From contig JABDIP010000009.1 in the NCBI GenBank assembly GCA_013003675.1, forward strand, positions 1 through 6,715: DNA of 6,715 bases, read 5' to 3'. The stretch comes from Inquilinus sp. Its GTDB lineage: Bacteria; Pseudomonadota; Alphaproteobacteria; DSM-16000; Inquilinaceae. The notes beneath the pieces were generated by a model. That model saw nothing but the letters and a program-made list of their open reading frames with translations, was not told the DNA's origin and ran no database searches. A program made the position numbers and the translations under genes. Shown piece by piece: positions 1 to 6,715 of this stretch (within the stretch, counting starts at the first letter, position 1; every line of letters starts with the position of its first letter).

Positions 1-85
1 CCCTTGGCCCCTTCGGGCAGGCGCGGCGCGCGGCGCGATGCAGCGCATCGGGCAAGCGCCGCAACGCACCCGAAGGGCCAAGGGG
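1..85. repeat. Imperfect palindromic element, possibly cut by the window edge
   Basis: Bases 1-17 (CCCTTGGCCCCTTCGGG) and 69-85 (CCCGAAGGGCCAAGGGG) form an inverted repeat that pairs along its length apart from a one-base register shift. Between the arms lies a perfect 6-bp hairpin with a three-base loop (36-41 with 45-50). GCGGCGC at 23-29 and again at 30-36 can pair with GCGCCGC at 56-62. The element begins at the first base of the window, so its left arm may continue outside. No T-run follows either arm, so a classical Rho-independent terminator is not supported. It lies beyond the 3' end of the leftward gene cluster. It could be a dispersed intergenic palindrome or a structured 3' end; the sequence alone does not decide. 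Confidence 0.6.
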
Positions 86-97
86 CTCCACCGCAGG

Positions 98-192
98 CCG
101 CTCTCCTATGTCCGCCCGCCGCGTTGCGGCCCGCTTGTGGTGCGTTGCACCACGGCGCGAACCGCGCCTAGCGGGCGGACATAGCAGAGCGG
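98..192. repeat. Compound palindrome: long outer stem enclosing small hairpins
   Basis: Arms 98-119 and 171-192 pair over 22 positions with a single mismatch (105 against 185). The 51 bases between them hold further perfect hairpins. GTGGTGC-GTT-GCACCAC lies at 137-153 and GGCGCG-AAC-CGCGCC at 154-168. A third, GCCGC-GTT-GCGGC at 118-130, borrows two bases from the outer stem. The three loops all read GTT on one strand or the other. As DNA this could extrude a branched cruciform; as RNA it would be a compact branched stem of about 95 bases. It starts 12 bases past the rimJ stop codon, so leftward transcripts would run into it. There is no T-run, so simple intrinsic termination is not supported. 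I do not recognise the family; a REP/BIME-like dispersed repeat is one possibility. Confidence 0.7.
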
Positions 193-204
193 TGAAACCG
201 GTCA

Positions 205-816
205 TTATCTATGTCCCTTGGTATAAGGCGGCGGCGGCGGTCGGCCGGTCGGGTCGACCAGGGCGGTCAACACGTGGTCGCGCCAGGCGCCGCCGATGAA
301 GAGATAGGACTTCGCCACGCCCTCGACCCGGAAACCGAGGCGGGCCAGCACCTTGGCGCTGCGGGCGTTGCCGATGACGTAGTTGGCCATCAGCCGGTGC
401 AGGCTGAGCGGCCCGAAGGCGTGGTCGACGACGAGGCGCAGCGCCTCGCTCATCATGCCGTGCCCTTCCGCCGCATGGTCGAGATGATAGCCGAGATGGG
501 CGGCCTGGAAGGCGCCGCGGACGATGTTGCTGAGGTTGACCTGGCCGAGGACCGGGCCGTCCGGCGTCGCCCGTTCGCGGATGACAAGCCGGACCGCGCG
601 GTCTTCGGCGAACAGCACGGGGGCGGCGGCCGTCCACCGTCGCCAATAGCCGGTTGTCTCGAAATCCGCCGCCGTCGGCGGCATCCACGGTCGGAGATAG
701 GCGCGGTTGCGGCGGTGGAAGTCGCGCAGGGCCGCCGCGTCGCCCGGTGCGACAAGGGCGACCCGGATGCGGTCGCTCCGGAGAGCCGGCGGCTTGCGGG
801 TCGCGCGGCCGGTCAT
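205..816 (-). CDS. rimJ: RimJ-type ribosomal protein N-terminal acetyltransferase (GNAT family)
   Basis: A 203-residue GNAT acyltransferase that matches E. coli RimJ (about 194 residues) closely in remembered wording. In that protein the role is cytosolic acetylation of the N-terminus of ribosomal protein S5 using acetyl-CoA; the substrate here is inferred. Visible marks are NRAYLRPW near 37-44, NLSNIVRGAF at 94-103, LGYHLDHAAEGHGMMSEAL at 108-126 with the acetyl-CoA-binding glycines, and HRLMANYVIGNARS at 140-153. ARLGFRVEG (158-166) and GAWRDHVLTAL (176-186) complete the fold. The C-terminus has a short extra proline-rich tail (PPPPPYTKGHR) beyond the usual RimJ end. The start lies 7 bases after the protease stop codon and has only a weak Shine-Dalgarno, so translation probably depends on coupling with the upstream gene. 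It is the last gene of the leftward cluster. Confidence 0.9.
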   Translation of the reverse strand: MTGRATRKPPALRSDRIRVALVAPGDAAALRDFHRRNRAYLRPWMPPTAADFETTGYWRRWTAAAPVLFAEDRAVRLVIRERATPDGPVLGQVNLSNIVRGAFQAAHLGYHLDHAAEGHGMMSEALRLVVDHAFGPLSLHRLMANYVIGNARSAKVLARLGFRVEGVAKSYLFIGGAWRDHVLTALVDPTGRPPPPPYTKGHR

Positions 817-823
817 CGGCTCG

Positions 824-1699
824 CTACCGGTCGCAGCGGACGACGCGGATCGGTCCGCCGAGCAGCGGTCCGGTCGCCGTGGCGAAGTTCTTCGGGCTGA
901 TCGCCGTGCCGTTGCCCGCCGACGCCAGGCTCGCGGACGTCGCGCCGCCGGCCGAGGCGGCCATCCAGGCGAGGTTCCGCTCGGTGCTCAGGATGCTGCG
1001 CGCCCGGCGCGCCGAGCCGCCGATCACCGAGCCGATGACATTGCCATCCGCGTCGAGCACCGGGCCGCCGCTGATGCCCCCCAGATCGCCGCTGAAATCC
1101 GGCGTCCGGCGGCGCTCGGCGACGACGACCACCTCTTCGCGATGGCCCAACTGGCGATGGTCGAGGAAGCCGGTGCCGGTGACCGTCGCCCAGACCGCGG
1201 TCGGCCGGCCGGACGGGTAGCCGACCAGGAAGACGTTCTCGTCGGCCTGCAGCGGATCGCGGCTGAAGGCCAACCCGCCGGCCGGCACGCGGCCGGTCGG
1301 TATGGCGCTGACATCGGCCTCCGGATGCCCGATTGCGGCCGGCAGGCGCTCACCGCGAAGAATGCCGAGACGGCGGCAGCGGTCGGTGACGTGGCGCGCC
1401 GTCAGCCACGCGCCGCCGCCGGCCAGTGCCCAAACGGTGCCGGCAAAGGAGCCGCCGCGGCGCGGGGTCGCGTCGGCCTCGATCACCAGGGTGTTGCGAA
1501 AGCGCATGCGCGGCGGCGGCGGGACCGCCGCCAGGAACGCCTCCAGCGAGAGCCGGTCGGCCGACGCGGCGGGCGGCGCGGTCGCCGGCGGCCGGGCGAG
1601 GATCGGCGGGGTCCGGTCCGCGGCCGGTTGCTCGCGCAGAAAGCCGCCGACGACCACCGCCACCAGCAGCAGGATGACGAACCAGTCGAGGCGGCGCAT
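824..1699 (-). CDS. Membrane-anchored trypsin-like serine protease without PDZ domain
   Basis: A 291-residue S1-type serine protease. Residues 6-20 (WFVILLLVAVVVGGF) are a single hydrophobic anchor after a short basic start (MRR). A Pro/Ala-rich linker runs to about residue 65, placing the protease domain in the periplasm. The probable triad is His103 in LTARHVTD, Asp129 in HPEADVSAI, and Ser210 in GISGGPVL. The last matches the GxSGGP nucleophile motif. The protein ends soon after the protease fold and has no PDZ domain, unlike HtrA/DegP. The only two cysteines, Cys108 just after the catalytic His and Cys289 near the C-terminus, could form a disulfide; this is inference. AGGG overlapping the DUF350 stop codon sits 7 bases before the ATG and supports this start. 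Substrate and named family are unknown. It lies between DUF350 and rimJ in a tight cluster. Confidence 0.83.
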   Translation of the reverse strand: MRRLDWFVILLLVAVVVGGFLREQPAADRTPPILARPPATAPPAASADRLSLEAFLAAVPPPPRMRFRNTLVIEADATPRRGGSFAGTVWALAGGGAWLTARHVTDRCRRLGILRGERLPAAIGHPEADVSAIPTGRVPAGGLAFSRDPLQADENVFLVGYPSGRPTAVWATVTGTGFLDHRQLGHREEVVVVAERRRTPDFSGDLGGISGGPVLDADGNVIGSVIGGSARRARSILSTERNLAWMAASAGGATSASLASAGNGTAISPKNFATATGPLLGGPIRVVRCDR

Positions 1700-1706
1700 C
1701 TGTGCG

Positions 1707-1710
1707 CCCT
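1707..1710 (-). promoter_or_regulatory. Shine-Dalgarno of the protease gene, overlapping the DUF350 stop codon
   Basis: On the minus strand the TAG stop of the DUF350 gene runs straight into GGG, giving AGGG 7 bases before the protease ATG. The overlap of stop codon and ribosome-binding site suggests translational coupling and fixes the protease start. Confidence 0.6.
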
Positions 1711-2119
1711 ACGACATCGCCGCCGCGTTGACCAGCGCGGCCGACAGCTTGGCGGCCACGAGCACCAGGGCCGGCGCGATCTGGCCGCGCTCGATGGCGG
1801 CGCTGAGGTCGCGGAGCACCAGATCGACGATCTTGTAGGCGATGATCTGCAACAACAGCGCGACCCCGCCCCACAGTGCGATCTCCATCAACTGCACGCT
1901 GTTGGCCATCGCCGCCGCCAGCGGGATCGCCAAGCCCAGCATGGCGCCGCCCAGCGCCACCGCGGCGGCCGCGTTGTTCTGGCGGACCAGCTCGAATTCC
2001 CGGTGCGGCGTGATCCAGACATAGATCGCCAGGCCAACGACGAACATCAGCAGGGTCAGGGCCGAATGCGCCAGCAGCACTGGCAGGCCGATCAACGCGC
2101 TGTCGAAGATGGCGCCCAT
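1709..2119 (-). CDS. DUF350 family integral membrane protein
   Basis: A 136-residue protein that is almost entirely membrane-embedded. Four hydrophobic segments are visible, at about 9-34, 50-72, 78-100 and 115-132. The layout fits DUF350 (the family of E. coli YjfL). A polar stretch PHREFELVRQNNAAAAVALGG (38-58) follows helix 1, helix 2 contains GLAIPLAAAM, and the protein ends with IERGQIAPALVLVAAKLSAALVNAAAM. The biochemical role of the family is not established as far as I know, so no function is assigned; it acts in the inner membrane. AAGGGA, overlapping the carA stop codon, lies 8 bases before the ATG, which supports the start and suggests coupling to carA. The membrane protease follows after 9 bases, so the two envelope proteins may work together; that is inference. 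Confidence 0.8.
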   Translation of the reverse strand: MGAIFDSALIGLPVLLAHSALTLLMFVVGLAIYVWITPHREFELVRQNNAAAAVALGGAMLGLAIPLAAAMANSVQLMEIALWGGVALLLQIIAYKIVDLVLRDLSAAIERGQIAPALVLVAAKLSAALVNAAAMS

Positions 2120-2127
2120 CCCGCCGG

Positions 2128-2132
2128 TCCCT

Positions 2133-2133
<1 letters not shown>
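2128..2133 (-). promoter_or_regulatory. Shine-Dalgarno of the DUF350 gene, overlapping the carA stop codon
   Basis: The minus strand reads TGAAGGGA. The last A of the carA TGA stop is the first base of AAGGGA, which ends 8 bases before the DUF350 ATG. This is good evidence that the membrane protein gene is read from the carA message. Confidence 0.65.
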
Positions 2134-3314
<1,181 letters not shown>

Positions 3315-3321
3315 CGTCCCG

Positions 3322-3327
3322 CTCTCC
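3322..3327 (-). promoter_or_regulatory. Shine-Dalgarno that decides the carA start
   Basis: On the minus strand GGAGAG lies before the ATG at 3312-3314, with 9 bases between GGAG and the start codon. The longer open frame starting at 3449 has no comparable signal, and its extra residues do not resemble CarA. Confidence 0.65.
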
Positions 3328-3472
3328 ACAACCGGCGTGCATTGCCGATCGCGCGGTGATAAAGCACGGAACCGCGACCGACACCAGACCGGAGGCGCGC
3401 GAGTGGCGGGCATGTGCCGGGCCGCTGGTAAAAGATACTTGTGGATCAATAAGTTGCATATGGCGGGACGGT

Positions 3473-3501
3473 TTGCGCCCGAACCGCGATTTGGCTATGG
3501 T
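3473..3501 (+). promoter_or_regulatory. Candidate sigma-70 promoter of yqeY-dnaG
   Basis: TTGCGC (3473-3478) and TATGGT (3496-3501) are spaced by 17 bases. Each matches the housekeeping consensus at four of six positions. The -10 box lies 40 bases before the yqeY start, leaving room for a short leader. This is read by eye and weak by itself; position and spacing are the main support. Confidence 0.4.
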
Positions 3502-3529
3502 ACGCGCCTTTTTCGCCGGCCGATTGTAC

Positions 3530-3534
3530 GAGGA
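3530..3534 (+). promoter_or_regulatory. Shine-Dalgarno that decides the yqeY start
   Basis: GAGGA lies 6 bases before the ATG at 3541. The frame is open further upstream, to 3175 inside carA on the other strand, so this signal and the family N-terminus set the start. Confidence 0.7.
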
Positions 3535-3540
3535 CCATTC

Positions 3541-3996
3541 ATGCTCCGTCCCCGGATCAACGAGGCGCTCACCAAGGCCATCAAGGCCAAGGAAAAGCGC
3601 GCCGTCTCGACCCTGCGCCTGATCGTCGCCGCCGTGAAGGACCGCGACATCGCCGCCCGTGGCAAGGGCGTGATGGACGGCATCGGCGATGACGAGATCA
3701 TGTCGCTGCTGCAGACCATGATCCGCCAGCGCCACGACAGCGTGGCGCTCTACGAACAGGGCGGGCGCCTCGACCTCGCCGAGGGCGAGCGCGAGGAGGT
3801 GGAGATCATCCGCCGCTTCCTGCCAGAGCAGATGGACGAAGGATCGATGCGTGCGGCGGTTTCCGCGGTGATCGCCGATATCGACGCCAAGGGGATCAAG
3901 GATATGGGCCGCACCATGGCCGCGTTGCGCAGCCGCTATGCCGGCCGCATGGATTTCGCCAAGGCCAGCGGCATGGTGAAGAAGGTCCTCGCCTAG
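3541..3996 (+). CDS. GatB/YqeY domain-containing protein
   Basis: A 151-residue soluble protein of the YqeY family, the full length of stand-alone members. It resembles the C-terminal tRNA-contacting domain of the GatB subunit of Asp/Glu-tRNA amidotransferase. The family's own biochemical role is not well settled, so a tRNA-related function is only suggested. Visible marks are the opening helix MLRPRINEALTKAIKAKEKR (1-20), TLRLIVAAVKDRDI (24-37) and IMSLLQTMIRQRHDS (53-67). YEQGGRLDLAEGEREEVEII (71-90), RFLPEQM (92-98) and GIKDMGRTMAALRSRYAGRMD (118-138) follow. The protein is helical and charged, with no signal peptide or membrane segment. It is the first gene of the rightward cluster, 20 bases before dnaG, a neighbourhood common in alphaproteobacteria. 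Confidence 0.93.
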   Translation: MLRPRINEALTKAIKAKEKRAVSTLRLIVAAVKDRDIAARGKGVMDGIGDDEIMSLLQTMIRQRHDSVALYEQGGRLDLAEGEREEVEIIRRFLPEQMDEGSMRAAVSAVIADIDAKGIKDMGRTMAALRSRYAGRMDFAKASGMVKKVLA

Positions 3997-4016
3997 GCGA
4001 GCGGACCCAGGCCGCC

Positions 4017-5828
4017 ATGCCCCTGCCGCCCGGTTTCCTCGATGAACTGCGTGCCCGCGTGCCGGTGTCCGAGGTGGTCGGCGCCCGCGTCCGGCTGACC
4101 CGCGCCGGCCACGAATTCAAGGGGCTGTGTCCCTTCCACCGCGAGAAGACCCCCAGCTTCACGGTCAACGACAGCAAGGCCTTCTTCCATTGCTTCGGCT
4201 GCGGCGCCCATGGCGACGCGATCGGCTTCCTGATGCAGCACGACAACCAGCCCTTCATGGAGGCGGTCGAGCAATTGGCGGCGCGCGCCGGACTGACGGT
4301 TCCGCAACCAACCCCCGAGGACGAAGCCCGATTCGCCCGCCAAAAGGGACTGCACGACCTGGCGGAAGCGGCCTGCCTATTCTTCGAGGCCCGTCTGCGC
4401 GACGCCGGCGGCCGCCTCGCCTTGTCCTATCTGACCGAACGCGGCCTCGACGACGAGACGATCGCCCGCTTCAGGCTGGGCTATGCCCCGGCCGAGGGGC
4501 GGGCGTTGATCGGCGCGCTGAAGAGCGAGGGTTTCGCCGTCGACGCGATGGTCGAACTGGGGCTGGCACGGGTGCCGGAAGATGGGCGGGAACCGTACTC
4601 GTTCTTCCGCAACCGGGTGATGTTCCCGGTCAGCGACCGGCGCGGCCGGGTCGTCGCATTCGGCGCCCGGCTGCTCGAGGGCGATGGCCCGAAATACATC
4701 AACAGCCCGGACCATCCGCTGTTCCACAAGGGCCAGCTTCTCTACGGGATGTCGCGGGCGCGGATGGCCGCCGGCCAGGGCCACAGCGTGGTGGTGGCCG
4801 AGGGATACATGGACGTGATCGCCCTGGTTGCGGCCGGTTTCCAGGCGGCGGTGGCGCCGCTGGGCACTGCCTTGACCGAGGCGCAGATCCAGGAATTGTG
4901 GAAACTGTCGGCGGTGCCGGTCCTGTGTTTCGACGGCGACACGGCGGGTCTGCGCGCGGCCAGCCGGGCGGCGGACCGGGCGCTGCCGCTGCTGCGCCCG
5001 GACCAGTCGGTGCGGATCGCCTATCTGCCGACCGGGGAGGATCCGGACAGTCTGATCGCGGCCGGTGGCGCCAAGGCGATGCGGGCGGTGTTGGAGTCGG
5101 CGCGGCCGTTGGCCGAGATCCTGTGGGAGCGGGCGCTGACCGCCCACCGGACCGATACGCCCGAGGGTCGCGCCGGGCTGAAGGCCGCGCTGGAGGCGGA
5201 GGCGGCGCTGATCGTCGACCGCACCGTGCAGGAGTTCTACCGCCGCGAGTTTCGCCAGCGGGTCGAGGCGGCCTTCCCGTGGCGTACGCCGGCGGCACAG
5301 CGGCCGCGTCCCGATGCCGCGGACCGGCCCGCCGCGCGGTCGGGCCCGCGGCCGCGCCGGCCGGCGGAGGCCGATCCCTTGCCGACGGTTCTGCTGGCGG
5401 CGCTTCTCGGCCATCCGGCGCTGTTCGACGAGATTGGCGAAGCGGCGGCGTTGCTCGAGATCGCCGATGGCGGCCTCGATCGGCTGCGCCGTGAGATGAT
5501 TGCTGCGCTTTCCGGTCCCTCGGCCCTTGATTCGGATTCGCTTCGACGCCACCTTTGCGAGTCTGGCTGCGCTGGCGGTGTAGACCGCTTAAGCAGTGAT
5601 CGGATATACACTCTGGCCCCCTTCGCCCGACCGACCGTGTCGATCGACGAGGCGCGGGCCGGGTGGCACGAAGTCTGGCGGCGCCTCGAGGCCCGACGGA
5701 CGCGGGATGAGTTACGCGCGGCCGGCAGTGCGCTGGGGCGGGAGCCTTCCGAGGCGAACCTGGCCCGGGTGCAGGCGCTGCAGGCCGAAAGGAGCGGGGG
5801 CGAAGGCGACGAACCGGGCAGTCTTTGA
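4017..5828 (+). CDS. dnaG: DNA primase
   Basis: DnaG makes the short RNA primers for lagging-strand synthesis at the replication fork, working with the DnaB helicase. The 603-residue product has the full bacterial layout. The N-terminal CHC2 zinc-binding domain shows Cys38, His41, Cys59 and Cys62 in CPFH and CFGC. The catalytic core covers about 120-370 and includes RFRLGYAPAEG (151-161), NRVMFPV (199-205) and GPKYINSPDHPLFHKG (224-239). Its TOPRIM fold has the metal-binding acidic residues Glu262 in EGYMD and Asp306 and Asp308 in FDGDTAG. A Pro/Arg/Ala-rich linker (about 423-455) leads to the C-terminal helicase-binding helices, starting LPTVLLAALLGHPALFDE (455-472). The start matches the family opening (PPGFLDELRARVPVSEVVG), although the Shine-Dalgarno is weak. 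Codon use changes at about 5520-5615, near the 3' end. Confidence 0.97.
   Translation: MPLPPGFLDELRARVPVSEVVGARVRLTRAGHEFKGLCPFHREKTPSFTVNDSKAFFHCFGCGAHGDAIGFLMQHDNQPFMEAVEQLAARAGLTVPQPTPEDEARFARQKGLHDLAEAACLFFEARLRDAGGRLALSYLTERGLDDETIARFRLGYAPAEGRALIGALKSEGFAVDAMVELGLARVPEDGREPYSFFRNRVMFPVSDRRGRVVAFGARLLEGDGPKYINSPDHPLFHKGQLLYGMSRARMAAGQGHSVVVAEGYMDVIALVAAGFQAAVAPLGTALTEAQIQELWKLSAVPVLCFDGDTAGLRAASRAADRALPLLRPDQSVRIAYLPTGEDPDSLIAAGGAKAMRAVLESARPLAEILWERALTAHRTDTPEGRAGLKAALEAEAALIVDRTVQEFYRREFRQRVEAAFPWRTPAAQRPRPDAADRPAARSGPRPRRPAEADPLPTVLLAALLGHPALFDEIGEAAALLEIADGGLDRLRREMIAALSGPSALDSDSLRRHLCESGCAGGVDRLSSDRIYTLAPFARPTVSIDEARAGWHEVWRRLEARRTRDELRAAGSALGREPSEANLARVQALQAERSGGEGDEPGSL
5581..5610 (+). 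promoter_or_regulatory. Possible internal promoter for rpoD inside dnaG
   Basis: TAGACC (5581-5586) and TATACA (5605-5610) are 18 bases apart, each matching four of six positions of the sigma-70 consensus. They lie in an AT-richer patch of rare codons about 375 bases before the rpoD start. An 8-bp palindrome GCTTAAGC (5587-5594) sits in the spacer. In E. coli a heat-shock promoter for rpoD lies within dnaG, which makes the location suggestive, but I do not see a clear heat-shock consensus here. Confidence 0.3.
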
Positions 5829-5985
5829 TCGACCGGCCGGGGCGGTGCCGCCAGCCGGGATGAAGACAGCCAGCAGCGGAAGATAGCGGGAAGCGCCGCG
5901 CCTCGGGCGCCGGCCCCAATTGCCGCGTTCGCCTCGGCGGATCGGCGGGTATTCAGGTGAAGCGATCGTAAGGGCACGAAACCGT
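5829..5985 (+). other. dnaG-rpoD spacer with no clear gene
   Basis: The 157 bases between the dnaG stop and the rpoD start are GC-rich. They hold only short hairpins such as GCGCC-TCG-GGCGC (5898-5910), with no T-run. AAGG at 5970-5973 lies 12 bases before the rpoD ATG, a rather long but possible Shine-Dalgarno spacing. I see no convincing promoter, terminator or small gene. Confidence 0.5.
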
Positions 5986-6715
5986 ATGGCCACCAAAGCG
6001 ACGAGCGCGGCGGAGATCGCCGACAACCGCGAAGAAACGGGCGATGGCCCGTTGCTCGACAATGCCGGTCAGAGCATCAAGAAGCTCATCGCCAAGGGCA
6101 AGGAGCGCGGCTACATCACCATCGATGAGTTGAACGCCGCCCTGCCCCAGGAAAAGACCGCCAACGAGCAGATCGAAGACGTGATGTCGGCCCTGTCCGA
6201 GATGGGCATCAACGTCGTCGAGAACGAGGATTCCGAGGAGGTCGCCGGCGCCGAACCCGAGCGCGAGGGCGAGGTCCGCCCCGCCGGCAATCTTGACGAC
6301 GACGACATTGGCCGGACCGACGATCCGGTCCGCATGTACCTCCGCGAGATGGGGTCGGTCGAGTTGCTGTCGCGCGAGGGCGAGATCGCCATCGCCAAGC
6401 GCATCGAGGCCGGCCGCGAGATGATGATCGGCGGCATCTGCGAGTCGCCGCTGACCATTCGGGCGATCATCGAGTGGCACAATGCCCTGAAGGACGGGAA
6501 GATGCTGCTGCGCGACATCATCGACCTGGACGCCACCTATGGCGGCGGGCCGGATGGCGCGTCGAACGCCAACGCCAACGCCAACACCAACGCCAACGTC
6601 GGCCCCGCCGTCGCCGCGGATGCCGCGACCGACCCCGGCTCCGCCCCTGCCGTCGACGGTTCGGCCCCGGCGGCGGCCGGCGAAACCGTCGTGGCCATTG
6701 GTGGAGAGCGCAAGG
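5986..6715 (+). CDS. rpoD: RNA polymerase sigma factor RpoD (sigma-70), N-terminal part
   Basis: The primary sigma factor, which directs RNA polymerase to housekeeping promoters. The first 243 codons are present and the frame is open at the window edge, so the core promoter-binding regions 2-4 lie outside. Region 1.1 is seen as GQSIKKLIAKGKERGYITID (28-47) and DELNAALPQ, then EQIEDVMSALSEMGINVVE (61-79). An acidic stretch (NLDDDDIG, 102-109) leads into region 1.2, DPVRMYLREMGSVELLSREG (113-132), and AIAKRIEAGRE (135-145). From about 183 the non-conserved region begins. It is low-complexity and rich in Ala, Asn, Gly and Pro, with an Asn-Ala repeat at 194-205. MATKATSAAE is a typical alphaproteobacterial RpoD opening. 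Expression may come from read-through of yqeY-dnaG and from an internal promoter in dnaG. Confidence 0.95.
   Translation, partial: MATKATSAAEIADNREETGDGPLLDNAGQSIKKLIAKGKERGYITIDELNAALPQEKTANEQIEDVMSALSEMGINVVENEDSEEVAGAEPEREGEVRPAGNLDDDDIGRTDDPVRMYLREMGSVELLSREGEIAIAKRIEAGREMMIGGICESPLTIRAIIEWHNALKDGKMLLRDIIDLDATYGGGPDGASNANANANTNANVGPAVAADAATDPGSAPAVDGSAPAAAGETVVAIGGERK
6565..6600 (+). repeat. Hexanucleotide tandem repeat (AACGCC) inside rpoD
   Basis: Six units in frame: three AACGCC, one AACACC, one AACGCC and one AACGTC. They encode Asn-Ala dipeptides with one Thr and one Val variant (residues 194-205). The unit length of six keeps the frame if copy number changes. It lies in the non-conserved region of sigma-70, where length variation is tolerated. 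Confidence 0.9.

Larger units (their letters stand above)
3315..3540. promoter_or_regulatory. Divergent intergenic control region of carA and yqeY
   Basis: These 226 bases separate two genes read in opposite directions and must hold the promoters of both clusters unless carA is transcribed from further upstream. Bases 3427-3460 are clearly AT-richer than the surroundings (TGGTAAAAGATACTTGTGGA and the AT-rich bases after it). On the carA side an inverted repeat, CGCGGT at 3352-3357 with ACCGCG at 3371-3376, would give a 6-bp stem with a 13-base loop in the carA leader. I could not fix a convincing -35/-10 pair for carA. No pyrimidine or arginine operator is recognised. Confidence 0.55.

Noticed and set aside
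98..192. A tRNA or intrinsic terminator in the branched palindrome
   Set aside because: The branched pairing recalls a cloverleaf, but there is no acceptor/T-loop consensus and the three-base loops are too small for anticodon or T arms. No T-run follows the stem on either strand.
3315..3449. N-terminal extension of carA to an ATG at 3447-3449
   Set aside because: The extra 45 residues do not resemble CarA and that ATG lacks a ribosome-binding site, whereas the ATG at 3312-3314 has GGAG at a good distance.
4127..5494. 455-codon plus-strand frame inside dnaG
   Set aside because: It is a frame-shifted reading of dnaG. The dnaG frame carries the zinc, TOPRIM and helicase-binding motifs, while this one is low-complexity Arg/Gly/Pro.
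4377..5919. Long minus-strand frames opposite dnaG
   Set aside because: Composition is typical of GC-rich shadows (Arg, Pro, Ala, Gln) and no family is recognisable.
6111..6536. Minus-strand frames opposite rpoD
   Set aside because: The plus strand encodes the recognisable RpoD regions 1.1 and 1.2; the antisense products show no domain.

Overview
The window is high-GC DNA with a dense, almost gap-free gene layout. It reads as a chromosomal housekeeping segment of an alphaproteobacterium. The best evidence is the rightward block yqeY - dnaG - rpoD with carA divergent beside it, an arrangement familiar in this class, together with the wording of DnaG and the RpoD N-terminus. A Rhodospirillales-like host is my best guess; that placement is inference from sequence style, not from a search.

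Layout. Bases 1-200 hold no gene. They contain two neighbouring compound palindromes (about 1-85 and 98-192), the second with a 22-bp outer stem and small three-base-loop hairpins inside. Bases 205-3314 are a leftward cluster, in transcription order: carA (glutaminase subunit of carbamoyl-phosphate synthetase), a four-helix DUF350 membrane protein, a membrane-anchored trypsin-like serine protease, and rimJ (ribosomal protein N-terminal acetyltransferase). The gaps are only 13, 9 and 7 bases, and two Shine-Dalgarno sequences overlap the preceding stop codon, so the four genes look like one translationally coupled transcript. carB is not next to carA here.

Bases 3315-3540 are the divergent control region between carA and yqeY. 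It includes a locally AT-rich patch and a promoter-like sequence for the rightward genes. Bases 3541-6715 are the rightward cluster: a GatB/YqeY-domain protein, DNA primase (dnaG), a 157-base spacer, and the first 243 codons of the main sigma factor rpoD, cut by the window edge. This is the alphaproteobacterial version of the macromolecular-synthesis operon, linking replication priming and transcription initiation.

No mobile element, CRISPR array, tRNA, rRNA or toxin/defence module was seen. The most interesting items are the structured palindromes beyond rimJ, the DUF350-protease pair in the carA transcript, an Asn-Ala hexanucleotide repeat inside rpoD, and a short island of rare codons near the 3' end of dnaG that contains a promoter-like sequence, possibly for rpoD.
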